Shown: positions 49,912 through 59,383 of the stretch, one piece after another
Position numbering within the stretch: position 1 is the stretch's first letter
Layout of the letters: each line of letters opens with the position of its first letter
Assembly (NCBI GenBank): GCA_942492795.1
Contig: OW818639.1
Span: 2,294,001-2,358,000 of the forward strand
Direction: 5' to 3'
Origin: RGIG3178 sp942492795
Lineage (GTDB): Bacteria; Bacillota; Clostridia; Christensenellales; QAND01
DNA length: 64,000 nucleotides
Translations under genes and position numbers: made by a program
Notes under the pieces: generated by a model
The model's input: the letters and a program-made list of their open reading frames with translations, nothing else
Told to the model about the DNA's origin: nothing
Databases searched by the model: none

Positions 49912-52353
49912 TCAGTTGACGACAAACGACGGAACAACGGATGTTACAACGTCGTCGAACAACGCCATCACAGAAGGCGCGCCCTTGCCGCGCAGCGTTT
50001 CAAGCGGGATGTCCAGCACCGGCAACGGCGTCGTTTGTCCGTGCGCTTGCGTTATGCTTAATATATCCTGCCGTGACGCTACAAGCGCTGCCGCAAGAAT
50101 CTCCCCGCACTGGCTGTTTTTGCCCAGTGCAAAGAGTTTCACCCCCTTGCCCCCACGGTTTTGCGATGCCACTTCGTTGCTCGGCATCCGCTTGGCATAG
50201 CCGCGTTCGGTTACAAGCACAAGTTCTCCGCTGTCAAAATCCTGCGACGCCAAAAGTATCGCATCGCCTTTGTCCAGCGCCATTGCCTTTACGCCCGAAG
50301 CGGTACGGCCTTGTGCTGGTACCGCTGCCACATCAAAGCGGATGCCGAAGCCGCCGCGGTTGACGAGCAAAATATCCCTTTTTGTATCGAGCGCCAACAC
50401 AAATGCCACTTTATCCTTGCCCTTGAGCCCGCAAGCGGCAAGCTTTCCGCGCCTGTCGGAATACTCCGCAATCGCCGTCCGCTTTACCATGCCCTGCTCT
50501 GTTATAAACAACAGGTCCTGATCGCTCGTCTGAGCCAAAAGCCCCACGATGTTTTCTTTTTTCTCAAGACCCGAGAGAATGCCGTAGACGCTGGCGCCGC
50601 GGTCCTTGAGCTTACATTCCGCCACCTCTTCGGCACCGATGGTAAACACGTTGCCCAAATCGGTGAAGAAGCGCAGCTTGTCCTGCGTTGTGCACCGCAG
50701 ACTAACACGGACGTTTTCGCCGCCTTCCCCGGTTCCCTTGGCGTTGTTGCGGGCTGCGATGCGTTTGACATACCCGCTCTGTGTGAACAGGATATCGCAC
50801 GGTTCGCTCAGTTTTTCGTTCACAACCTCCACCGCCTGTGGCTGGTCGAGCTCGGTGAGCACACAGCGGCGCGCTACGGCATGTTTTCTTGCGATCTCCT
50901 TGAGTTCATTGACGATAACGGACACAAGTTTCTTCTCGCTGTCGATGATACTGCGCAATTCCAACAGCAAAGCCGATACTTCCTTGTATTCCTTCTCGAG
51001 TTCCAATCGTTCCAGCTGCGTCAAGCGTCTAAGCCGCAAATCCAAAATGGCCTGCGCTTGTTCGCTTGTGAGATCGAAGCGCTTCATCAACCGCTCCCGC
51101 GCCATTTTGACGTTTTCGCTGCTTCGGATGATGGCGATCACTTCATCGAGGTTGTCAACCGCGATCATAAGCCCTTGGAGGATATGCTCGCGCTTTTCCG
51201 CGTCTTCGAGTTCATATTGCGTTCGGGCGAAAACGACGCTCTTTTGATAATTTGCATAGATGCGTATGATTTCCAAAAGTCCCAGCTGCTGCGGCCGGCC
51301 TTCCGCGATGGCCATCATGTTGACGCCGAACGTTACTTCAAGATCCGTATAGCGCAACAGCGTCTGCAATATCGCCTGTGCATCGACACCTTTTTTCACT
51401 TCGATGACAGCCCGCATGCCGTTGCGGTCGGATTCGTCGCGTATATCCGCAACGGACAACAGAACGCCCTTTTTCTCCTCGCAGACCTTCAGGATCTTTT
51501 CAAGCAGGTTGGCTTTGTTAACCTGATAAGGCAACTCATGGATTACGATGAGACTTTTGCCGCTCTTTTCCTTTTCGATGGACGTTTTCGCGCGGATGCG
51601 CAGTCTGCCCCGCCCTGTTTCATACGCTTTTTGCAGTTCTTCCCCGGTGGTGCAAAAGCCGCCCGTCGGGAAATCGGGTCCCGGGATATGCTGCATCATT
51701 TCAAAAAGCGAGATGCCGGGCTTTTGATAGTAGGCGATGACGCCTTTGATCACTTCGCCCAGATTATGCGGCGGAATGTTGGTGGCAAGGCCGACGGCAA
51801 TGCCCGATGCGCCGTTTACCAGAACATTGGGAAACCGGCTGGGCAATATTTTGGGTTCTTTGAGCGTATCGTCAAAATTCAGTGTGAATGGAACGGTATC
51901 CTTCTCGATATCGCGGAGCATCTCCAGCGCCAACGGCGTCAAACGGGCTTCGGTGTAGCGCATCGCAGCGGCACTGTCGCCATCCACGCTGCCAAAGTTT
52001 CCGTGACCGTCCACCAGAACAGCCGACATATTGAAAGGCTGCGCCATCCGTACCATCGCTTCATACACTGCCGAATCGCCGTGCGGATGGTATTTGCCCA
52101 TCGTATCACCAACGATGCGGGCGGATTTTCGGTGCGGGTGGTCCGGCCACAGGGACAGTTCCATCATGGTATAGAGAATGCGGCGCTGTACCGGTTTGAG
52201 TCCATCTTCGACTCTGGGAAGGGCCCTTTCCATGATGACATGCTCGGCGTAAGGCAGCATGGAGGAATGGATCACCTGTTCAAGCGGTTGTATCAGCAGA
52301 TGCCCGACGCTTGTGGGCTTTGCGGTTTTAGTCGCCAAACTTTTCTCCTCCAA
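49912..52353 (-). CDS. parC: Type II DNA topoisomerase, subunit A (ParC/GyrA family)
   Basis: 813 aa. DGLKPVQRRILYTMMEL near 52, GDTMGKYHPHGDSAVYEAMVRMAQ near 82 and the catalytic tyrosine in RYTEARLTPLA near 130; a six-blade beta-pinwheel C-terminus. A complete GyrA box (QRRGGKG) is not present; the nearest is QNRGGKG, one change. This, and the lack of gyrase genes at an origin-like place, favours a topoisomerase IV-like pair, but gyrase activity cannot be excluded. Overlaps the B subunit gene by 26 bases. Confidence 0.92.
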   Translation of the reverse strand: MEEKSLATKTAKPTSVGHLLIQPLEQVIHSSMLPYAEHVIMERALPRVEDGLKPVQRRILYTMMELSLWPDHPHRKSARIVGDTMGKYHPHGDSAVYEAMVRMAQPFNMSAVLVDGHGNFGSVDGDSAAAMRYTEARLTPLALEMLRDIEKDTVPFTLNFDDTLKEPKILPSRFPNVLVNGASGIAVGLATNIPPHNLGEVIKGVIAYYQKPGISLFEMMQHIPGPDFPTGGFCTTGEELQKAYETGRGRLRIRAKTSIEKEKSGKSLIVIHELPYQVNKANLLEKILKVCEEKKGVLLSVADIRDESDRNGMRAVIEVKKGVDAQAILQTLLRYTDLEVTFGVNMMAIAEGRPQQLGLLEIIRIYANYQKSVVFARTQYELEDAEKREHILQGLMIAVDNLDEVIAIIRSSENVKMARERLMKRFDLTSEQAQAILDLRLRRLTQLERLELEKEYKEVSALLLELRSIIDSEKKLVSVIVNELKEIARKHAVARRCVLTELDQPQAVEVVNEKLSEPCDILFTQSGYVKRIAARNNAKGTGEGGENVRVSLRCTTQDKLRFFTDLGNVFTIGAEEVAECKLKDRGASVYGILSGLEKKENIVGLLAQTSDQDLLFITEQGMVKRTAIAEYSDRRGKLAACGLKGKDKVAFVLALDTKRDILLVNRGGFGIRFDVAAVPAQGRTASGVKAMALDKGDAILLASQDFDSGELVLVTERGYAKRMPSNEVASQNRGGKGVKLFALGKNSQCGEILAAALVASRQDILSITQAHGQTTPLPVLDIPLETLRGKGAPSVMALFDDVVTSVVPSFVVN

Positions 52354-54304
52354 ACTGCTCGAACTTGTCTTCCTTGTCGAAGTTGGTATGTTGGAAGATG
52401 TATTCCTTGCGCGGTTCGGGCTTGTCCCCCATCATCACGGTGATAAGACGCTCCGCTTCCATCGCATCTTCGATGGAAATCTGCACCAATGTGCGCTTTG
52501 CGGGGTCCATGGTGGTCTCCCAAAGCTGTTCGGGGTTCATCTCCCCCAAGCCCTTGTAGCGCTGTATGGTATAGTTGCTGCCGTATTGCTTGGTAAGTTT
52601 CATCAGCGCTGCGTCATCGTAGACATATTCGCTGGTTTTGCCTTTTTGGATGCGGTACAGCGGCGGCATCCCGATGTATATATGCCCGTTGATCATCAAT
52701 TCCTTCATGTAGCGGTAGAAGAATGTTGCAAGGATCGCACGGATATGCGCGCCATCCTGATCGGCGTCGGAAAGGATGATGATGCGGTGATATTTGAGGT
52801 TTTTAATGTTGAAATCCTCGTCGATACCGGTTCCCAGGGCTGCGATGATGGTTCGGAATTCCTCGTTGGCCAGCACCTGTTCCAGCCGCTTCTTTTCGCT
52901 GTTGAGCGGCTTGCCGCGAAGCGGAAGAATGGCCTGAAAGCTCCTGTCCCGTCCTTGCTTGGCGCTCCCGCCCGCGCTGTCGCCTTCGACGATGAAAAGT
53001 TCATTTTGTTCGTAATTGCGCCCTGTACAGCTGGAGAGCTTGCCCACAAGCGGAGCCGAGTCAAGTTTGCTGCGTTCTCGCGCCATGCTCTTGGCCTTGC
53101 GCGCGGCTTCCCTTGCTTTTTGCGCCTGCACGGCTTTATCCAGCATGATGCCGATGATCTTCTGATTGCGAAGATCCTCCAGATAGAGCGAGAGCGTATC
53201 ATTCACCACCGTCTCGACGGCAGTGCGGGCTTCCGCATTTCCCAGTCGGGTTTTGGTTTGTCCTTCAAACAACGGATTCGGCAGCTTGAGCGAGATGATC
53301 GCCGTCATCCCTTCGCGGAAGTCTTCACCGGACATCGCCGATTGCTTGTCCCCCAACCCCGACTTTTTGGTGTAATCGTTCATGCATTTGGTAAATGCCG
53401 TTTTAAAGCCCGTTTCGTGCATGCCGCCGTCGATGGTGGGGATGTTGTTGACAAAGGAGAGGATGGATTCGTTGTATCCGTCGTTGTATTGGATCGCGAT
53501 GGATACCAATATTCGATCCACCCTGCCTTCAAGCAGAATAGGCGTATCGAAAAGCGCGTCCCTGTCGCTGTTGAGTTGCCGGACAAAATCGATAAGGCCG
53601 CCCGTAGAACAAAACGAAACGGATGCAAACGTTCCATCCGCTTGTTTTTTTCGTTGATCCGATAGGGTGAGCGTTACGTTGGAGTTGAGGTACGAAAGCT
53701 CCCGAATCCTTCTTGCGATGAGGTCGTATTGGAATTCCAGGGTTTCAAAAACACGGTCGTCCGGCCAGAAAGTCACCGTCGTGCCCCTCTTGCGTGTCCT
53801 GCCAAGGTTTTCAAGCTCTGTCACAGGTTTGCCCGCAATGATCTTGCCGGTGTTCTCATCAAAGACGCTCTGGTATTCCTGGCGGTAGAGTATGCCGTTT
53901 AGACCAACTTCCACCAAAAGACGGCGGCTCAATGCGTTCACGACCGAAGCGCCCACACCGTGCAGACCGCCCGCGTACTGGTATTGTTTGCTGGAAAACT
54001 TTCCGCCGGCATGAAGCTGTGTGAACACGACTTCGACGCCGCTTATGTGCAACTCGGGGTGCATATCCACCGGGATGCCGCGTCCGTTGTCCGTTACGGA
54101 CACACTGCCGTCCGGAAAAAGATTGATGCCGATCGTATCGGCAAAGCCGTTGGCTGCCTCGTCGATGGCGTTGTCTACGATCTCCCACAACAAGTGGTGT
54201 AATCCGCGCGACTCCGTGGTGCCGATATACATGCCCGGACGCATTCTGACAGCTTCCAGGCCTTTGAGAACCTTAATGTCGCTTGCGTTATAGCCCTGAT
54301 CCAA
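52328..54304 (-). CDS. parE: Type II DNA topoisomerase, subunit B (ParE/GyrB family)
   Basis: 658 aa. GHKL ATPase motifs EIVDNAIDEAANGFADTI near 41, DNGRGIPVD near 72, GGLHGVGASVVNALS near 112 and the TOPRIM motifs EGDSAGGSAKQGRDR near 436 and DADQDGAHI. The start is TTG at 54304, seven bases after GGGAGG. Partner of the A subunit encoded next. Confidence 0.92.
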   Translation of the reverse strand: MDQGYNASDIKVLKGLEAVRMRPGMYIGTTESRGLHHLLWEIVDNAIDEAANGFADTIGINLFPDGSVSVTDNGRGIPVDMHPELHISGVEVVFTQLHAGGKFSSKQYQYAGGLHGVGASVVNALSRRLLVEVGLNGILYRQEYQSVFDENTGKIIAGKPVTELENLGRTRKRGTTVTFWPDDRVFETLEFQYDLIARRIRELSYLNSNVTLTLSDQRKKQADGTFASVSFCSTGGLIDFVRQLNSDRDALFDTPILLEGRVDRILVSIAIQYNDGYNESILSFVNNIPTIDGGMHETGFKTAFTKCMNDYTKKSGLGDKQSAMSGEDFREGMTAIISLKLPNPLFEGQTKTRLGNAEARTAVETVVNDTLSLYLEDLRNQKIIGIMLDKAVQAQKAREAARKAKSMARERSKLDSAPLVGKLSSCTGRNYEQNELFIVEGDSAGGSAKQGRDRSFQAILPLRGKPLNSEKKRLEQVLANEEFRTIIAALGTGIDEDFNIKNLKYHRIIILSDADQDGAHIRAILATFFYRYMKELMINGHIYIGMPPLYRIQKGKTSEYVYDDAALMKLTKQYGSNYTIQRYKGLGEMNPEQLWETTMDPAKRTLVQISIEDAMEAERLITVMMGDKPEPRKEYIFQHTNFDKEDKFEQFGGEKFGD

Positions 54305-54328
54305 TGTTTATCCTCCCAGTCAATGCCC

Positions 54329-54832
54329 TTAATAGATGATCCGAACCGACGATATGCCGCTGTTGACGGTCAATTCCACGATGGTGCTTCCCGTACCGAG
54401 CACGACTTCTTTTTCGCCAAAAGCCACAAATTCGTTGCTGCTTCCGATCAGAAGCTGTGTCAGCAGCCCCTTTCCGTTTAGCTTTACGATGCAGTTTTTT
54501 GGCACGTGGATGTCCACCTTGGAGAAGGCACAGTTGATTTCGACCTGTATCAGGTTTTTATTGGACGTGTAGTTGCCGACATTCATTTCCCCTGTGGAAA
54601 ACGCGCCGGTATAATGTACCACGCCCTTCTCATCCTGCGAAACGTACGGTTTTCCCAAATGGTTCAGCGTCTGCTGTATCCCGCCGGTCGCAAAGCCAAT
54701 GACAAGCCAGACAACAAACACCACAAGCAGTACTTTGCCGACGGAAAATGATAGCTTTAGCACAATTTTTGCAACGAAAAGCACAAGGCTTAAAAGCGGC
54801 AGAGCGCACAGCGCCAACAAAACAAGAACCAT
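54329..54832 (-). CDS. Small membrane protein with LiaF-like extracellular part
   Basis: 167 aa. Two hydrophobic segments (about 3-25 and 31-50) and a soluble part with VEINCAFSKVDIHVPKNCIVKLNGKGLL, which resembles the C-terminal domain of LiaF/DUF4097-type proteins that form a beta-helix. LiaF proteins act in cell-envelope stress sensing in other genomes. No two-component genes lie near. AGGAGG precedes the ATG. Confidence 0.65.
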   Translation of the reverse strand: MVLVLLALCALPLLSLVLFVAKIVLKLSFSVGKVLLVVFVVWLVIGFATGGIQQTLNHLGKPYVSQDEKGVVHYTGAFSTGEMNVGNYTSNKNLIQVEINCAFSKVDIHVPKNCIVKLNGKGLLTQLLIGSSNEFVAFGEKEVVLGTGSTIVELTVNSGISSVRIIY

Positions 54833-55021
54833 GTTGCCCTCCTGTTGTATGTTGTTATTTCCATTCTATTGTAACAAGTACACAGGAATTCGCAAGGTCT
54901 TCTTGCACGCAAACACAGCAATTCCGTAAAAAACATACTATATAAAGCATTTAATTGAAGTTCGATGGGCATATATTGTATCTGCAGGTTGTAAGCCTGT
55001 GTCTTTGGATCACACGGAAGC

Positions 55022-55053
55022 AAAAAGCGGCCGCCCTGCGGGCAGCCGCTTTT
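55022..55053 (-). terminator. Rho-independent terminator after the HydB-like gene
   Basis: Minus strand: AAAAGCGGCTGCCC and GGGCGGCCGCTTTT with one mismatch around GCA, then a T-run. Ends the hydrogenase-like locus. Confidence 0.9.
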
Positions 55054-55078
55054 GGATAAGAACGTTTTCGAAACGGAT

Positions 55079-56878
55079 TTACTTCTTGCTGATCGCGCCA
55101 AAGCGGCAGGTGTCCATACAGGCACCGCACTTGATGCACTTGGACTGATCGATCAGATGAGGCTTGCGTACTTCGCCGCTGATGCAGTTGACCGGGCATT
55201 TGCGTGCGCACAGCGTGCAGCCGGTGCACTTCTCGGGGTCGATCACATAGTTCAGCAGAGCTTTGCATACGCCGGCCGGGCACTTCTTGTCACGGATGTG
55301 GGCTTCATACTCATCGCGGAAATAACGGATGGTGGACAGCACCGGGTTGGGTGCCGTTTGACCAAGACCGCAGAAGGACGATTCCTTGATGTTCATCGCA
55401 AGCTCTTCAAGCTTGGCAATGTCGCTCTCTTCGCCTTTGCCTTCGGTGATGCGGTCGAGGATCTCCAACATTCTGCGGGTGCCGATACGGCAGGGCGGGC
55501 ATTTGCCGCAGGATTCATCCACGATAAAGTCAAGGAAGAATCGTGCGATGTCCACCATGCAGTTGTCCTCATCCATAACGATAAGGCCGCCGGAACCCAT
55601 CATGGAGCCGATGGCAACGAGGTTGTCGTAGTCGATCGGGATATCCAGATGTTGTGCCGGGATGCATCCGCCGCTGGGGCCGCCGGTCTGAGCAGCTTTG
55701 AACTTCTTGCCGTTGGGAATGCCGCCGCCGATTTCAAAGAGCACCTCGCGAAGCGTCGTGCCCATCGGGATCTCTACAAGGCCGGTATTTACGATCTTGC
55801 CGCCCAGAGCAAACACCTTCGTGCCTTTGCTCTTTTCGGTTCCCATGGAGGCGAACCACTCGGCACCGTTGTTGATGATCTGCGCGATGTTTGCGAAGGT
55901 TTCAACGTTGTTCAAGATCGTGGGACGGGCAAACAGGCCGGACACCGCCGGGAACGGCGGGCGCGGACGCGGTTCACCGCGTTTGCCCTCTATGGAGGTC
56001 ATCAAAGCCGTTTCTTCGCCGCACACAAATGCGCCGGCGCCCAGGCGGACTTCGAGGTCAAAGTTGAAGCCGGTTTCGAAGATATTCTTGCCCAGAAGGC
56101 CATATTCGCGGGCTTGCTTGATGGCGATCTCCAGCCGCTGCACTGCGATCGGATACTCAGCGCGGACGTAGATGTATCCCTGCGTGGCGCCGATGGCGAA
56201 CGCTGCGATGGCCATCGCTTCAAGGACGGCATGCGGGTCGCCTTCGAGAATGGAGCGATCCATAAACGCACCCGGATCGCCTTCATCGGCGTTGCAGAGC
56301 ACGAATTTTTCATCGTTCTTGCTGGCCGCGGCAAACTGCCATTTCAATCCTGTCGGAAAACCTGCGCCGCCGCGACCACGAAGCCCGCTGGCCTTGATGA
56401 TTTCAATGACCTCTTGCGGCGTCTTGCTGGTCAACACGGTACCGAGCGCCTTGTAGCCGTCAACGGCAATGTATTCCTCGATATTCTCGGGATCGATCAC
56501 GCCGCAGTTGCGCAGCGCGATACGCCGTTGTTTGGCATAAAACTTCGTATTCTCCAGAGAACGGATGGTTCCTTCTTCCGTAATGCTGTCCGAATAGAGA
56601 AGACGGCTGACGATGCGTCCCTTTAGCAGGTGCTCGCTCGCTATCTCGGCGACGTCACTTGCCTTAACGCGGCTGTAGAACGTTCCCTCCGGGTATACGA
56701 TGACGACAGGTCCCAATTCGCAAAGGCCGAAACAGCCCGTGCGGATAACCTGCACTTCATCCTGCAAGCCAAGATCCTTGACTTGCTTCTCAAATTCTTC
56801 AATTACCTGCGTCGATCCTGACGAAGTACAGCCAGTGCCGCCGCAGCAAAGGACATGTGAACGATAAAACTTTGGCAT
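55079..56878 (-). CDS. NADH dehydrogenase/hydrogenase beta subunit (HydB/NuoF-like)
   Basis: 599 aa. N-terminal thioredoxin-like 2Fe-2S domain (CCGGTGC ... TGCFGLC), the FMN/NADH NuoF domain with GRGGAGFPTGLKW near 193 and NADEGDPGAFMDR near 220, a 4Fe-4S site SCGKCPPCRIGTRRML near 467, and two C-terminal 4Fe-4S clusters (CTGCTLCARKCP ... CIKCGACMDTC). This is the electron-input subunit of bifurcating [FeFe] hydrogenase HydABC or of a NADH-dependent relative. No catalytic HydA gene follows. Start at 56878; the upstream frame overlaps the 2Fe-2S gene. Last gene of the locus. Confidence 0.95.
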   Translation of the reverse strand: MPKFYRSHVLCCGGTGCTSSGSTQVIEEFEKQVKDLGLQDEVQVIRTGCFGLCELGPVVIVYPEGTFYSRVKASDVAEIASEHLLKGRIVSRLLYSDSITEEGTIRSLENTKFYAKQRRIALRNCGVIDPENIEEYIAVDGYKALGTVLTSKTPQEVIEIIKASGLRGRGGAGFPTGLKWQFAAASKNDEKFVLCNADEGDPGAFMDRSILEGDPHAVLEAMAIAAFAIGATQGYIYVRAEYPIAVQRLEIAIKQAREYGLLGKNIFETGFNFDLEVRLGAGAFVCGEETALMTSIEGKRGEPRPRPPFPAVSGLFARPTILNNVETFANIAQIINNGAEWFASMGTEKSKGTKVFALGGKIVNTGLVEIPMGTTLREVLFEIGGGIPNGKKFKAAQTGGPSGGCIPAQHLDIPIDYDNLVAIGSMMGSGGLIVMDEDNCMVDIARFFLDFIVDESCGKCPPCRIGTRRMLEILDRITEGKGEESDIAKLEELAMNIKESSFCGLGQTAPNPVLSTIRYFRDEYEAHIRDKKCPAGVCKALLNYVIDPEKCTGCTLCARKCPVNCISGEVRKPHLIDQSKCIKCGACMDTCRFGAISKK

Positions 56879-56909
56879 TTTGTGCAAACCTCCTGCTTTG
56901 TCTTTGGCG

Positions 56910-57290
56910 TTATTTGGCCGATTCTTCAAAGGCACCGATGCTCTGACTGTCCAGCACACGTCCATTGACGATGTGCTCGGAGACGATCTCACGGGCCAAT
57001 TCCGGCGTCAGATTGACATAGGTAACCTTCTCTTGTCCGGGAATAAACACTTCGGCCAACGGCTCCAACCTGCAAACACCGATGCATCCGGTCTGGGATA
57101 CGGTGATATTGGAGAGGTTGCGCTTTTGTATTTCATCCATAAACGCGGCGAGAACAGGGCGCGCGCCTGCAGCAATGCCGCAGGTAGCCATGCCCACCAC
57201 AATGCGCATCATGCCTTCGTTATCTTTGCGAGATTCGATGTTTCCACGGGCACGGTTGCGGATTTCTTCCAGCTCCTTGAGCGATTTCAT
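56910..57290 (-). CDS. Stand-alone thioredoxin-like [2Fe-2S] ferredoxin
   Basis: 126 aa. Cysteines ATCGIAAGAR near 36 and TGCIGVCRLEP near 69 form the CX(n)C...CXXXC pattern of NuoE/HydB-type 2Fe-2S folds. It lies between the ATPase gene and the HydB-like gene and may carry electrons to the latter. Known in similar clusters as a separate 2Fe-2S subunit; no role shown here. Confidence 0.85.
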   Translation of the reverse strand: MKSLKELEEIRNRARGNIESRKDNEGMMRIVVGMATCGIAAGARPVLAAFMDEIQKRNLSNITVSQTGCIGVCRLEPLAEVFIPGQEKVTYVNLTPELAREIVSEHIVNGRVLDSQSIGAFEESAK

Positions 57291-57842
57291 TTATATGACA
57301 CCTCCAAATGTATCTTGAATTCCTTCAATAAGATCGTTTTGCAGCCACTGCTGAACATCCAAGTCGGTAATCGGTACATCTTCCAAGGTTTCTTTTACCT
57401 CTTTGGTATCCATCTGATAGATGGCACCGCCATATTCGGCACGAAAGATAAAATCGATATCCGGATTGCCTATTATGATTACTTGCAGGGTTCCCGCTAC
57501 ATCCCCCAGCGGCGGTCTATCGATGTGGCTGAATCCATAGACTGCCTGGACTGTTGTTCCGATTCCCAAAGTGCTCTCAATGCGGAATGTACCGCCGCTT
57601 GACAATGCACCTTCTTTAAAAAGCGGAATCCCCAGACCGACTTTTCGGGTTGTGCGCGTTGTTGTAAAGGGGCTTTCAACCCGCTTTAGCAGTTCCTCGC
57701 TCATGCCTTTGCCATTGTCGGCAATCGTAACGCAGAGCGTATCCTTTTCGCTGTCAATCACCATGGATATCTCAATTGCCGTAGCGTTCGCCGAAATGCT
57801 ATTCTGAATAATATCCAGAAGGTGCAGCGAGATATCGCGCAT
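57291..57842 (-). CDS. GHKL-type ATPase domain protein
   Basis: 183 aa. N box NSISANATAIEI near 14 and the G1-G2 region IADNGKGMSEELLKRVESPFTTTRTTRKVGLGIPLF near 38 give a histidine-kinase/anti-sigma-type ATP-binding domain, but no phospho-acceptor histidine domain. The C-terminal part (about 105-183) is unique and acidic. It starts one base after the HydC-like gene. A regulatory or chaperone role in the redox locus is likely. Confidence 0.8.
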   Translation of the reverse strand: MRDISLHLLDIIQNSISANATAIEISMVIDSEKDTLCVTIADNGKGMSEELLKRVESPFTTTRTTRKVGLGIPLFKEGALSSGGTFRIESTLGIGTTVQAVYGFSHIDRPPLGDVAGTLQVIIIGNPDIDFIFRAEYGGAIYQMDTKEVKETLEDVPITDLDVQQWLQNDLIEGIQDTFGGVI

Positions 57843-57843
57843 G

Positions 57844-58323
57844 TTATTTGCGGTATTTCGCTACGATGCCTGCAATATCGGCGGGGACCAGTCGGCCATA
57901 GACTTCGTCGCCGATCATCATAACAGGCGCCAATCCGCAGCATCCGAGGCAACGCGTTGCTTCCAAAGTAAACACACCGTCCGGTGTTGTCTTTCCGACC
58001 GCTACGCTGAGTTCTTTGCTCAGTTCGTCGAGTACGGCTTGTGAACCGCGGACATAGCACGCTGTGCCCAGGCAGACGCTGATGACGTGCTGTCCTTTGG
58101 GTTCCAGTGCAAACTGGGAATAGAACGTGGCCACTCCAAAGATTTCAGTCATGGGCACGTCCAGGTTTTCAGAGATGCACGTCTGGATTTCTTCTCCAAG
58201 ATAGCCAAAGATCTCCTGCGCTTTTTGCATGACGGGCATCAATGCACCAGGCTGGTTTTTATGCTCCTGGATGAAACTTTTCAGCTCGTTAAATTTCTCC
58301 GGGGCAAGTGCATTCGAAGACAT
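57844..58323 (-). CDS. NuoE/HydC-like [2Fe-2S] subunit
   Basis: 159 aa. Four cysteines in VCLGTACYVRG near 86 and ATRCLGCCGLAP near 127 bind a 2Fe-2S cluster, and the N-terminal QKAQEIFGYLGEEIQ helix region fits. This is the 24-kDa-like partner of the NuoF/HydB subunit. GGAGG precedes the ATG at 58323. Confidence 0.93.
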   Translation of the reverse strand: MSSNALAPEKFNELKSFIQEHKNQPGALMPVMQKAQEIFGYLGEEIQTCISENLDVPMTEIFGVATFYSQFALEPKGQHVISVCLGTACYVRGSQAVLDELSKELSVAVGKTTPDGVFTLEATRCLGCCGLAPVMMIGDEVYGRLVPADIAGIVAKYRK

Positions 58324-58675
58324 TATGACATTCCTCCCTATCCTAAAAGCAGATGCTTTTTGTACATAGCGGCAGCGCAATCAGTAACTTTATGATGCTG
58401 CACATGCCAGCGTTCATTCTATCACAAGCGATATTATTTTGCACCCCTTATTTTGTTTTTTCTTTCACACTTTGCGGATTTTTTATAATCCGCATATCTG
58501 AATTCCGCAAGAATGGGGGCACAAGTTAAAAAGCCGCTTGCGATTGATGGCTTCGGGTTAATTTATCCCCTTAATTGACAAGGTTTCCGATCGTTTGTCC
58601 TTTGAACCGGATCGATTCATGAGCCCTGATACATAGAGTTTTTCTGCGAATGATCGAATAAATCAACATTCTTTT
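58324..58675. other. Intergenic region between the PHP gene and the HydC-like gene
   Basis: 352 bases without a gene. It holds an extended -10 (TGATAGAAT on minus, 58416-58424 region) for the HydC-like gene and one small stem (GCGGATT ... AATCCGC, 58474-58493). No riboswitch or terminator with a proper T-run is recognisable. Confidence 0.6.
58416..58424 (-). promoter_or_regulatory. Putative extended -10 promoter of the HydC-like gene
   Basis: Minus strand TGATAGAAT, an extended -10 (TGn before TAGAAT), about 93 bases before the start. The -35 is poor. Confidence 0.45.
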
Positions 58676-59383
58676 TTACTTGCTCAGGTGCGTGTATTTA
58701 TCGATAAATGCCTGTGTTGTCCCAATGGCCAGACCGATATGGTTATCCGCTTCCAAAATATCGTCGAGGTAATGAGCATCGGACGAGAAAAGAATATGAC
58801 GCCGTCCCAAATCCATTTTTGGTGAGGGCGCCTTCGTGCTCAGTTCGACCGTCGTAAAATCCGGTTCGGGCGGAAAAAAACCCAAAATATAGAGCAATGA
58901 GTTGGCCTGGCGGTTGATGTGTGCCGGTACGCACAATCCGCCCATCGATTGCACGTACTCAAATACTTCCAGGATATTGTACCGAACGCTTTGCATCAGC
59001 AGAACATCGCACTGCTGCATTATTTCGTCCTCGCTGTCGCAAACGGACTGTGCGCCAAAGATTTCCATATTGTTACGGATAGGCTCCAGCGCATCTTCCA
59101 TCAGAGCGCCAAAGCGCATTGCTCGCTCCAAATCGGCAAAATAACACAAGAGATGAACTTCTTCAACCGTCTGCACCTCAATTCCCGGCACGAACAGCAT
59201 GCCTATCCGTTTGCATACGGCGTCCATAGCCGGCAAATTCCGCGTGCTGTTGTGATCGGTCAGCGATATCATCTCAAGGCCTTTGAGTGCCGCCATATTC
59301 GCTATGTTGTTAGGGGTCATATCCGCGTCCCCGCAAGGGGAAAGACACGAGTGGATATGAAGATCTGTGGCAAGGTGTATCAT
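58676..59383 (-). CDS. PHP-domain phosphoesterase
   Basis: 235 aa. DLHIHSCLSPCGDADMTPNNIANMA near 7-31 (first metal motif), SLTDHNSTRNLPA near 40 and PGIEVQT near 65, SSDAHYL near 199. Metal-dependent phosphatase of the YciV/histidinol phosphatase type. Its start overlaps the DRTGG gene stop (ATGA), and it follows the hydrogenase-like gene. Substrate unknown. Confidence 0.9.
   Translation of the reverse strand: MIHLATDLHIHSCLSPCGDADMTPNNIANMAALKGLEMISLTDHNSTRNLPAMDAVCKRIGMLFVPGIEVQTVEEVHLLCYFADLERAMRFGALMEDALEPIRNNMEIFGAQSVCDSEDEIMQQCDVLLMQSVRYNILEVFEYVQSMGGLCVPAHINRQANSLLYILGFFPPEPDFTTVELSTKAPSPKMDLGRRHILFSSDAHYLDDILEADNHIGLAIGTTQAFIDKYTHLSK

Noticed and set aside
50161..52443. Very long open frame on plus (over 700 codons)
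   Set aside because: It is the antisense of the topoisomerase A gene, whose motifs and catalytic tyrosine are clear; the plus product has no family features and is rich in His, Arg and Gln as antisense frames here often are.
52259..53665. Long open frame on plus over the topoisomerase B gene
   Set aside because: Shadow of the real minus-strand gene with clear GHKL and TOPRIM motifs.
55052..56626. Long open frame on plus (over 500 codons)
   Set aside because: Antisense of the HydB-like gene with its conserved FMN and Fe-S motifs; no ribosome-binding site or known domain.
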